A stretch of 64,000 bases of DNA, taken from the NCBI GenBank assembly GCA_013397845.1, contig VZTG01005432.1, forward strand, positions 891,299-955,298, given 5' to 3'. A program made the position numbers and the translations under genes. Position 1 is the first letter of the stretch. Each line of letters opens with the position of its first letter. The stretch is from Melanocharis versteri (Eukaryota; Chordata; Aves; Passeriformes; Melanocharitidae). Of the stretch, positions 23,240-33,800 are shown piece by piece. The notes below the pieces were generated by a model. The model ran no database searches. It was not told where the DNA came from and worked only from the letters and a program-made list of their open reading frames with translations.

Positions 23240-23800
23240 GAGTTTCATGCACCTTTCAGCTGCGCTTGGCACCGTTTCAGGCGCGGCTGCCGCCGGGGCA
23301 GCTGCCCTCCCGCTGTCCCCGTTCCTGCGCTGCCCTCCCGCTGTCCCCGTTCCTGCGCTGCCCTCCCGCCGTCCCCGTTCCTGCGCTGCCCTCCCGTGCG
23401 GGCGGACCCGGCGCAGCCGCGCCGCGATGACCCCTGCGAGAGGGGCCGTGGGGGTGTCCCGGACACAGCCCGCATCCCCTGCTCCTCCGTCTCCGCACTG
23501 AACGCAGGAAGCGACAAACTTGGTTTTCTTCCGCTTTTTTGAGCTGGTGCAGCCTGCCGGCAGTAAATATCAGGCCAGTTTCTAATAACTCACGTTCTCC
23601 TTATGTTTCAATCAGAAAAAGACTGACGTGGGCTTTATTCCGAAGCAGCCGCCCCCACGGCGGCTGTGCCGTGCCTCATGCCCACACCGCCTCCCGTGAC
23701 GCAGAGAGCTGCTCGCCGCGCTGGGCTCGGGAGCGGCACTCCTCGGGAAATCCCCGGGAGAAAGAGTCCTTCTTGTGCAACAGCACGGACCTCGCAGCTT
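23240..23800. promoter_or_regulatory. CpG island, candidate promoter of unknown gene
   Basis: A G+C- and CpG-dense block (for example cggcgcagccgcgccgcgatg at ~23,409, and ccgaagcagccgcccccacggcgg near 23,640) standing out from AT-rich sequence on its left. It contains a 28-bp tandem repeat and a CRE-like half site (cgtgacgca, ~23,695). No coding exon is evident, although open frames exist on both strands because of the GC bias. In mammals JCAD starts downstream of MTPAP in this direction, so this could be its promoter or that of a lncRNA; this is inference. Confidence 0.5.
23302..23396. repeat. 28-bp GC-rich tandem repeat (3.4 copies)
   Basis: The unit ctgccctcccgctgtccccg + ttcctgcg starts at 23302, 23330, 23358 and (partial) 23386. 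Copies differ at one position (cgctgt versus cgccgt). 28 is not a multiple of 3, so the unit shifts frame each copy. This argues against a coding role and explains the repetitive spurious peptides on both strands. Confidence 0.93.
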
Positions 23801-26800
23801 TCACTTCTCGAGATGTAGGAGAGGTAACGTGGAAAGCTCTGTCCTCATCCCACATGATTTTGGAGCTGAGAGTAATTATTCTTCAAAGCTTCAACAAGCT
23901 GCAGCTCTCATAGGGGAAGTTTTAGGGTACATGTGTGTCTCACAGAGACCTTCTCAGCATCCTCCCCACTGCCCCTCCTCGGGGATTCCCCGGGAAGCTG
24001 CATTCCCCAGATCATCTGAGGTCCCTAGGGATGGGAGTGATGACTGCTCTGCTTTCTGTTGGCAGAGAAAATCATCCCCAACCTTCCAAAGAGGGAGAGA
24101 GGAAACCCTGACTGCTTTGGCACTTCTGGGTTTTGCTCCAATTCTGAAACCTTGAGCAAAGTGCTCTATTTCTTCCTGGAAATGGGAATTCCAGCTGAGG
24201 GAAGTTAATAAATCTGTTAACATGGAAAGGGCCCAATTCCCTCCTTTGCCTGTCTCGTCTGCAAAGTCCATGGGAGTGTTTGTGTCCTGCTCAGCCCTGT
24301 CAGAGATACAATGCACAGCATGTTTTCTCTTGACATAACACTGGAGGGAGAAGTCATTTTCTACATGGACAGCATGAAAACTGCGTTAATTCTGTTTTCT
24401 CCCTTTTAAGGCATTTGCACAGCTTGAAGAAATTTCACTTGTATTTTACAACGAGAGAGAAAAGGCAGGCGGGTGGTTGCTGTCAGCACGTGAGTGGCTC
24501 TGTACTGCACCAAGCCTGAGAGCAGGCACTGCTGATGGACTTTGGGTGAGAACCAGCTTGCTACAAGCACCTGGATTGCAAAACAGGTATCAGTGAGTTA
24601 ACTTCCTCGTTATCCACTTCAACTCAAAACAGGAAAACTTTTTCTGTCGTGGAAAATGATTGCTTCTTGAATGGGAAAGTCCACAAGAGAAACCTCCTCT
24701 ACCTTTCAGAGAGACGCTTTTTTGATATGTGATACTTGGGACAGTTTGCGAGACTGTGGCGTGTAAATATGAAGCTTAATATTTGTAAGCAATTAGCTTC
24801 ACGTTGGATAAACACAGGCCTTTTACCCATCACCCATCTGAAGCACCAGTGCATTACAAGCTGGAGCCCCATTTTCCCCTGGGTGGAGGGCTCTGGGGTC
24901 CTCTGGGGTTTGCTCTCTCCCTGTGCTGTAGCTGCTCTGCCCCATGTGCAGGTACAGGTGCTGTGCCCTTGCAAGCAGCTGCTGCATCTGTACCCTGCAT
25001 GGTGTGTGCCCCAGTGAGTGCCCACGCCAGCAAGTTGGCTGCCCCCATCACCCTTTGTCACCCAGCCCCAGCTGGCAGTGCCTCTGGGCACCCCAACCAT
25101 CCCTGCATACTCACCACTCATTTTCTGGGAGCCCGGCAGGGAGGTAGGGATACACCAAATGGTGAGGTGCAACCATGGCTTCCTCTGCAGCTGGGGACAG
25201 AGCATCCCACTGTGAGCCCTCTGCAGTTCCCCTTGGACCTCTGGTGCCCAGCCATAGCCCAGGCAGGTACTGCCTTGTGACCTCTTGTGCTTCTCTGCCT
25301 TTTGATCTTTTCATCATGTTAAAATCACACGAGGGCCTGGGCCGTGTGCCATCCCCTCTCTTCTGGCCTGCTCACACCTACCTCTGAAACTTACTTTCCT
25401 CTCTCCCTTGTGCTGGGAAAAGCCCCAGGTAGGCTCTTTATTGAGATAAATAATTCCTGCTCTCTGTATACTTTCTCTCTCACCTGCCGGCTTAGTCAAT
25501 GCTGGACAGCTGCACCACTTACACCTTTCTGGTGCTAAGTCCACGTTCTGGATAAAGGTTGTCTCTCTTCTGCACATTCAACAACTGGGAAAAGGGCAGA
25601 TCCTGACACTCAGAAGGCAGCAAAACACCCTCTCCTGTTTCAATTTTGACTTTATCCCCAGCATTAATAGAAAAAATCTTTTATCTGCGTGGAGTTGAAA
25701 TATATCCAGTCCTTGGTGATGGCAAATAATCTGCTGGAAAGCTCTCCATCCCACAGCGCGTAGGGACAACATGGACATGGCCTTGCAGTAGCCTGCAATG
25801 CACTGAGAGAGAGAGTTTGGGTGGTCTGCTCCCAGGAGTAGCAACTCAGTGGGTGGGGTAGTGCTGTAGATCATAATTTTGGATGACTTCAGTGCAGCAC
25901 AGAAGACTAAACTTCACACTGCTGTTCCTTGTCAAAAAACATTTACTGCTTAGCTGAACCACAGCCGAGCCTCCCCGTCGCCGCGCTGTGGAGTCCCACG
26001 TGGCACACAGGGTGCAGGTTGTCCTGCTCTCGGGGTGCGTGGCCCTGCACCAGCTGAGGTGCAAGGGGCTGACAGAGCTGAGCACTTCTCCCCGCCAGGC
26101 ATGTGCTCCCCGCCACGCAATGGCTGCGCTGATGGGCTCTACTCAAGGGTGTTCAGAAACATTCCACCACAAGCGCTTGGGAAACTATGAGAGGCAAAGA
26201 AGATCTCTGGCTCTGACAGCAAAAACATCTCCTAAAAGGAGAAGATAAATTACTTTTTCTATGTGGTAGGCTCGCTTTCTAGAAAGACAAATGCCACCAA
26301 AAGTGGTGGGAGGGATAAAGAAGGCAGCTTGTATAAGGAGGTGATTTCTTTCAGCATGAAATTATGCATCTGTTCTGCCTGCCACAGACCTTGCGGCTTC
26401 AGCCCTCCCTCCCTTGGCTCAGCTTCTTTCTCTCAGCATGAGGCTGCAAGCTGCTGTGCTAAAAATACATATTTTTAGCATGAAATAGCTGCTTCTGCAG
26501 GAGCACACGTCAAAGACACCACAGCACTCCTTGCAAGCTCTGAACCAACCTGCTTGGACTTCTCTCCTGAGGCTGGAGCATGAGGCCATTGATTAGAAAG
26601 GGCTTTGCTGACATCCCGGGTGAACTGGGAAATCTTTCCCATTCCTCCATGGATTTCTCTAAAACTGAATTTGAAAAAGAGTCTTCCCAGAAGGTTTCTT
26701 CACAGTCCTGTAAGCATGAACCAGAATAATGTTACCATTTGTTCTGTGACATTTTCCTACAAATTTCTCATTATTCCAGGGTAATTCTTTCGAGACCTGT

Positions 26801-26992
26801 TGGGTACATGTTGTGGCTGCAGTGTTTAATCCCTGTGAAGAGCTGTAGACTTTTCTGTTTGGGCTGAGAGCTGACAAAGTCTGGTATATCACATGCTTCC
26901 TACCAACAAAAAACTCATTCACTAAAAAAGTCGTTCTATCAATCATTGAATGAAGAGATAAAAATCATAACAAATTGAAGCCAGGTAACATT
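23801..26992. other. Intergenic or intronic stretch, no gene seen
   Basis: Moderately G+C-rich sequence. Overlapping open frames on both strands around 24,700-25,880 (up to 168 codons) show no recognisable domain and conflict with each other. A G-quadruplex-type motif at ~24,881 is listed separately. Confidence 0.5.
24881..24908 (+). other. G-quadruplex-type motif
   Basis: Four G-runs (ggg, ggg, gggg, gggg) are separated by loops of 4, 4 and 6 bases, which meets the usual G3+N1-7 rule. Folding is not shown. Confidence 0.5.
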
Positions 26993-26993
26993 G

Positions 26994-27835
26994 GAATCAC
27001 AGACTTATAAGGCTGGATAAGGCTGGTGGGGACCTCTGGAGATCATCTTGTCCAACCTCCTGCTCAAAGCAGGTCAGCTAGAGCGGATTGCCCAGGGCTG
27101 TGTCCAGTTGTTGAATGTCTCCAAGGATGGAGGCAGTTTTTTCCATTTACTTCTCTGGGCAGCCTGCTGCAGTGCTTGACCACCCTCACAGCAGAGCATG
27201 TTTTTCTTGTGTTTAAATAGAATTTCTTGCATTTCAGCTTCATTGTCTCTTGTCTTGTCACTGGGCACCACTGAAAAGAACTTGACTCCATCTCCTGTAA
27301 ACCCTTTCTTCAGGTATTTATCCATAAGGGTGAGATCCTCCCTGAGTCTTCTCCAGGCTGAACAGTCCCAGCTCCCTCAACTTCCACCTCTATAAGAGAT
27401 GGTTCCAGTTCTGTAATCAACTTCCTAATCCTTCATTGGACTCTCTCCAGTGTGTCCATGTCCCTCTTGTACTGGTGAACCCCGAACTGGACATGGCACC
27501 CCAGGCATGAGAGGAGACCTGCTGGCAAAGCTTTGTCTCATGCAGCCCATGACACCATTTGTCTTCTTTGCCAAAGTTTCCCAGATCTTAGTATTGGCTC
27601 TCCTGAAAGAGGAGGAGTATTTTTTTTCCTTCCAGTCTTCAGGTATCTCTCCTGATTTCCAAGGTTACAGAGTGACCTCGCAACGACATTGGCTAGCCCC
27701 TCAGCACTCATGGGTACATCCCATGAAGTCTCATGGGCACATCCCATGAAGTCTCATGGGCCTGCATATGTCCAATTTGTTTAAATGTTCCCTAACATGA
27801 CCACTGAAAGTATTTCTCGCTCTGATCTCAGGGTA
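26994..27835 (-). mobile_element. Internally deleted CR1 LINE with ORF2 remnants
   Basis: Read on the minus strand. Part 1 (~27,600-27,830) gives the CR1 reverse-transcriptase region: REHLNKLD then LANVVARSL and a QERYLKTGRK segment corresponding to the family's GEVPEDWRK. The sequence then jumps to the ORF2 C-terminus (~27,450-27,575: LAKKTNGVMGC), followed by frames with KYLKKGFTGDGVKFFSVVPS. It ends in the 3' end (gttggacaagatgatctcca... in reverse) at ~26,994. The middle of ORF2 is missing, and frames are broken by shifts and stops, so it is dead. A 23-bp duplication lies in the RT part. It lacks the terminal attctatg octamers. Confidence 0.88.
27708..27762. repeat. 23-bp tandem duplication inside the CR1 copy
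   Basis: The unit tcatgggyacatcccatgaa + gtc starts at 27708 and 27731, with a partial third at 27754 (y = t in copy 1, c in copy 2). It falls where CR1 ORF2 normally has a single MGPDGxHPR segment, so it is a local expansion after or during insertion. Confidence 0.9.
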
Positions 27836-27839
27836 ATTA

Positions 27840-30800
27840 TAGCATCATACAGTAAGGATGCAATTTTCTCTTAATTCTCTGCAGTGCTCACAGCACGGTG
27901 AGTTTTTTTCCCTGTTTAGTTCTACAGTATTCTTCAGAAAAAAAAATTACCTCAACAGCAGGTTTTCATGTAATTATAACCTCTATATCTACCTTCCTTC
28001 CCTCCCTTTTCCTCCCACTCACCTCCAGCACCTTATTTCTAAATCCTCCTCCTCCCTCAGTACCTATGAGAGAACATGGGCCGTGCAGCATGTCCATGGA
28101 CTCACACTGACTGCTCTGAGAGGCATAGGAGCTGCATGCTTAAACCCTTGTGGTGTATGCTTGAAAATTTCAGCTTCATTTTGCAGAGGAGGTGAGCTCT
28201 GGTGAAGATTTTCCATTTACCTCATCCTATCCCCAGCACTGACATCATCAAATCCCCAGCAAGGGGTACTGTTGCTGCATCTTCACAGTGAAAAGGTGAA
28301 AAGATTCTGTTTAAACATACAAGTTTAACTTGCTACCCAGGGTGTGCTTTAGAATACTGCAGAATTTTCCTGAAAGATTGATGATGTTAAAATGTGCTAA
28401 TGGCAGGAGAGAGCAGCAGTGTACATCCATCGGGGTGGTGCAGGCTGTGGAGCTGCTCCCTGGGGACCCTCTCCCAGCTGCCCAATGCATGGGATAGCAC
28501 AGCATGGCATGGCAGCCCACCTGCCCCAGCACTGTGAGCCTGGCCTGAGCTGACTGTGCTCTTGACAAGCCTTGGACAGGCTTGGGGAAGAGTTCCTGGT
28601 GGTTGCTGTTGAGCGTGCTGGTCCTCACGCTTCCAGAGAGCAGGCGTACTCGGAAATGACAGGGTTTTTTCCAAAGTGCTCGTCTGTCTTTTATGTTTGC
28701 CTCCTCAAGCAGAAGAACACTCCCTGCATTAATACACCACATACATGCAGCCTTTTCAGAAATATTGGCCTGGCCTTTGTCCATCTGCAGAGCCCCTCAG
28801 CAGGCTTGTGGAAAGGATGAGCCCCTCTCCATTTCTTTCTGTATGTGCCCACGTCACCCCAGCAACCCACCTCGGCCCCAGCCTACTCCCCACCTTCCTG
28901 TCTGGTCTGGATGCCAAAACCTGCCTCTTTGCCCCATGCTGACACTTTTATCCTTCTTAGCTCTTTCAGTGAGACAGGGTCCTTCTGTATTTTCCGCCAT
29001 GGTGTGACAGTTGGATTTTGGACACTGCTGGCTGAGAAGATCTTCTACCCAAGGAAACATTACCCACACTACAGGATGAAAAAAGGAGGAAAAAATGTAG
29101 CAACTTACACTCCCACTCTGGGAGACCTGTTTACAGCGAGCCTGCAGAGCCAGGCTTCATCTCCAGCTTTGTACCTGCACACCCAGATCATGTTTGCAAG
29201 CCCAGAGCAGGTTGCATTTGGCATAAACCAGATGTCTAAAGCCAAGTACACGATGGACACACTGAACTCCTAAACAGACAGAACTGATGGTCTCTGACTT
29301 CAAGCCCATGCCCCTGCCAGTTTGGGATTCTTCTGAGATCTCAATTCCATGTTCTAGAGCATGTAGTTTTAACTCGGAGGGAGGGAAATCCTACCCATAG
29401 GTTTGGTTAGAAAATGAGATGCATACCATAAAGCACTTTCATTTTGTGTATGTAACAGAACTTTAATTACCTGGTGTCCTTCTCGCTTAATCTGCAATAC
29501 GACCAGTGAGTGATTTCTACAGAACCCAGTGGGATACTCCCATTGCCAAGGCACACCCCACAAAACACCTGTTAAATGAGTCACCAGAAACTGCTGTGGA
29601 GGACACTGATGGGGTAGAAACCAAATTAACTGTGCAACTGCCTGCTACTGGAGGAGCTTCACCATGCTGAGCCAGGCTGCTCTGTGGCACTGCCTCCAGA
29701 GGAACAGGCTGGACCCACACAGCTTCTGTTCTGCCTCTGACGTGACAAAGGAGAAGCACTGCAGCAATCGCTTGTGCTCTGAGGTTGATCTCATCTGACT
29801 TTCTGCAACCACACTCAATGGATAGAGATGATTAGAGTAAATTCTGGTGCTCTTTGTGTCTCTCCAGAGCTGGGACGCTGATGAGCAGTGACAGTTGCAC
29901 GACTGCTGTCCTTTTCCATGGTGGATATTGGAGATGGAAGGGTAGAGACATGGTGGTACGTGCTGCTTCTTGCAACCCTGTTCTGGGAGATGTTTGCCCC
30001 TGAAGATCCTCACTGCCATACAGCAGGAATAAGAATTGCATTGGAAGATGCCTGGACCAGCAGAATATTTATGTGGATCCATAGACATATATATCAGTAT
30101 ATTCATCTGTATTTCTCCAAGTAGATGTGAAGACTGGTCATTTGCTTTGGGAAGGGGAGGTCAGAGTGGACACCTTACCTAACTGCACCAGGAACCAGGT
30201 CATACCGTGTTTACTCCATGAAACAATCTCTCTTCAGATCTGTGTCACACTCTAACTGCCCCCAGTAACTTGTTCTCCCCTGGTTCTGCCCTCCATGATC
30301 TTCTCCCTGTGCAATCCCTTCACTTACCTAATGACACAGCACAAACCATGATCACACCCATAAGCATACAACATTTTTCTGGAGCTCAGTGGGAAATCAT
30401 CACCATTCAGAAATGCAATAAAAAGATAGCAGCCCACAAAGAGCTGCAGAATCAAAGAGTCTGCAGGTGTTTGAGCAGCTTGTGAAGGATGCTGTGTACA
30501 GGCCGTGTGCCTGTGCAGGCTCCTGCTGCCAGAGCAGGGCCTGGAGACCAGCACGTGCTGCTGCGAGGTGTGCAGAGGCGCCGAGCAGCGCTGTCAGCAC
30601 GCTGTGTCCGGGCTGAGGTAACCCACCGCAGGGCATGTCAGTGCTGGCAGCACAAAGGCAGCGTCCCCACCTCTTTGGGTTCTGTTTACAGAGCCTTAGT
30701 CTCAGCTGGCAGCAGCCACGCTGACGTGGCCAGCGGGAAGGTGGTTGTGTTCCAGGCTTCAGAAGAAAAGATGGCATTTCCCTGTCTTCGAAGCCACTGA

Positions 30801-33800
30801 GCTGTGTAGGCACTGTGTTTGCAGGAGGTGCTTCCTCTTTAGGGAAGAGAGCTTTTAGAGCAATAGCCTCTCATCTAGCGTCAGTGTCACACAGGACACT
30901 AAGCATCAAAAGGACAGTGGGACACCAAAGTGAAGGACTACATTTTGCTTTGAAGTTTCAGTAGCTGGTTACAGAGAGAAAATAGTTTTAACATAAGGTC
31001 CAGCCTGTCCAGATTTGTCAGTAGAAAGTGTCCAGTGGAGTTTTAGCTGTTTTACATATTAAAGAGCAGATGTGAAGCTGAAGTTCTATTATTCCTTCAC
31101 ATTTCTCAGCTATTCTTTGCCATCAGACATTTCATATGTTTTATACCCCAGTGCACTTCCCCTCCAATTGCTATAGTCCTGAAGTATTTAAATCGTAACT
31201 TTGTAACTTCACTTCACCTGGAAAAAGAAAATATATTACTGCCTCTCACACACAAAATAATTATCCCAGTGGCTGTTCTGGGGTCTCTCTTGGTCTTTGT
31301 CATGCATGAGGTGGAGGCTTGGAATTTTTTTGTTCCAGCAGAAATCGTGGTCATTCCCACTATCCACTTCAGTTAAGTCAGTGCAACTCTGTTCGGGGGC
31401 CGTAGCATAAACCAAATCAGTGACATGATTTGGATTAAGAAGCAACAAGCCAAAGGGGGAAAGCTGCATCTATTTAATACATGTTCAAGCAGTTTACTTT
31501 TCTTACCCATTTTCAGAAGTGTGGTAACTTTCTGCTGGCAAGTGAGGTGAGATGTTGGGCTAGCTGTGCCCACAGCTGCGCAGCCCCAGGGCACAGGGGT
31601 TCCACACTGGAGGCCACTGAGACCCCCAGGCAGGTCTTGGAACAGGGACTGGTTCTGCTGATGCGGTATTGAGCTTACGTCCGTGTCCCAGGACATGCCA
31701 GGACCTACCTGCCAGCTAACAAGGGATGAGTTGGTAGTCATCACCTCCAGAAAATCCACCAGTAACACTGTGTTGGGAAATCTGTCATCCGCAGTGAGGC
31801 GAATACAGAATAAAGCCATGAAAGTAAATGGCCCAAAGGAACCATTATGGAGCATTTTTGCTCCTTCCAATGTGCTCCATTTACAGACCAGGACCCTGTG
31901 CTATATCCTCCACTCAGCTCCTTTCTTGTGTATCACCAAGGGGTTCTGTGCCTTGCCATGCCGTCAGCGACTGTCACAGCAGTGCCTTTATATTGCCTCT
32001 TTCTTCCCCCGATCTAAAATTCTCTTCAAGCATTGCCAGTTACATGATCCCGCTGTCATGAAAAAAACAACAAAAAGAAGTATTTTCCAGCAGCCAGGAA
32101 GCTGGCATACTTCTAGCTATAAGAAAGTGGCCATAGCCTGTTTTGTACAGATGACTTCCTTTAGTTAGGCCAAAAAATGTGACTATTTCAAAGCTGATTT
32201 ATGTTTCTAACTGAAGTCCAGAATCTTAATCTCTCTTACTGTTTCCCCTGTCTGACCTGTGCTTGGCTGTGTGCAGAATGAGGAATTAGGGTTAGAGGTG
32301 GAAGTCAGAAGGAAGAAAGATCAATTGTTCCTATTGCAAAAGTAAACAGCAGTAAGTGCTTAATTGTTTCTGTATTTTCTAATCAAGTAGATCTTTCAGA
32401 CTGCTGCGAAGAGCCCTCAGTGTGTGCAAGCAGCAAAGACTGAAATCAAATCAATCAATCCACGTCCTCCTCCCCTCTTGAGGTGCTTCCTTTTCTTGTC
32501 ATTGGTCCAGGGCAAGGACAAGCTCCTCCAGTGCTCCAGGGCTCTGCACAGGACAGAACAGCAAAAATCCCACTTCTCAGTGGATCAGAATGGTGGTATC
32601 CAGACCCAAACTGGGACAGGTCCAGAGAAATGTCTGGAAATCTTCCTGGGTCACCTTCTGAGTGCAGCACGGCAATGATCAGCTCTGAAAGCTGAGTCCT
32701 GCCTTCACAGCTGCCACCAACACCAAGGGACCACAGCACAGGGCTCTGACCCCTGACAGCCCTTGGACACTGCAGGAGGAAAATACACTCATGTGAAAAC
32801 CAGCCCTTTGGTGGACACACGAGTTCCTGGTACCTTGTTTCCAATGGGTTTGTGTTTCGTGTTTGCCCTGGGAAAGTGTGGTCTCCTACGCTGTAAATTC
32901 CAGAACAGCAGGGCTTCACCCAAAGCAAAGAAAAAGAGGGTTTTTCAAAAACTCACTTGATTTTCATCATCAGCCATGCTTCATATATCCTGGTCCTGAT
33001 GCTAACCAGGCTTTATGAGGATGTTTGGATGGAGGAAAATCACACAGCTGTGTGCTACACATCAGAGCGTGGTACTCTTGCTGTCTGCAGCAGCCGAGTA
33101 CCACGGAAAGCATCAACCATTTTGGAACAGGTTCTCATCCCAAATAAAGCCATGGTTCAAGCCCATGGCTACACACATGTTTGCATGTATTTCTGTCACT
33201 CTCAGGCTACCCAGGAGTTTCCCCTTCAGTGGGATTTTTAACTCTCCTTCCTTGCCCTCCTGGAAGTGTGCTATTTATTTTAGCCCTAGCACATGTCCTT
33301 CAGAAACAAATCGTCAAGTACCCAAAGACCAAACCAGGCTCTGCTTCAATCTGATTTTTACCAGCTGCCTTCAGCAGCAACGAGACCCTGCTACCTATGC
33401 CAGCCTTCAGCTTCATCCCCTCATGAAGATGCTGAAGGGTGTAGTTCCCCACAAAGACAAGGATGTTTGATGCTCTGGGACTGAGCTGGGCTGTCATGGT
33501 AATGAATTATACCCCTGTGCTTTAAATGGCCTTGTGGATTGTGAGATGGAGAAAGACATGATGCGTTTCCAGAGTCTCGCTGTCCTGTATGTCGTGCAGA
33601 TGATTCCCCCCCCGCTTCCCTATTTTTTCCAAAGATTTCCAAAGATTTCATGTGTTTTGACAAACAAATGTAACCAGGATGCTGAAGGGATTAACCAGGA
33701 TCGAAAAGACTTTCTTGACTCGGTGATTTGGACTGTTGATCTTTGGTCTGCATTTCTCTGAGTCACTGGAAGACTGCAGTGTTCCTGTGTGGGACGTAAC

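Noticed and set aside
23245..23517. Repetitive Gly/Arg/Gln peptide frames across the CpG island
   Set aside because: Explained by the 28-bp tandem repeat, which shifts frame with each copy; not evidence of a protein.
23811..23835. Possible splice donor gag|gtaacg after the CpG island
   Set aside because: It lacks G at donor position +5 and no exon partner is identifiable, so no first exon is called.
24699..25317. Cluster of overlapping 65-168-codon frames on both strands
   Set aside because: Mutually overlapping frames on opposite strands with Pro/Ser/Cys/Trp-rich low-information sequence. No family match.
27074..27325. Minus-strand frame with KYLKKGFTGDGVKFFSVVPS
   Set aside because: Not a host gene; it is the decayed C-terminus of CR1 ORF2.
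28845..29273. 142-codon plus-strand frame ending near 29.27 kb
   Set aside because: No recognisable similarity. It overlaps other frames, and no splice or promoter signal supports it.
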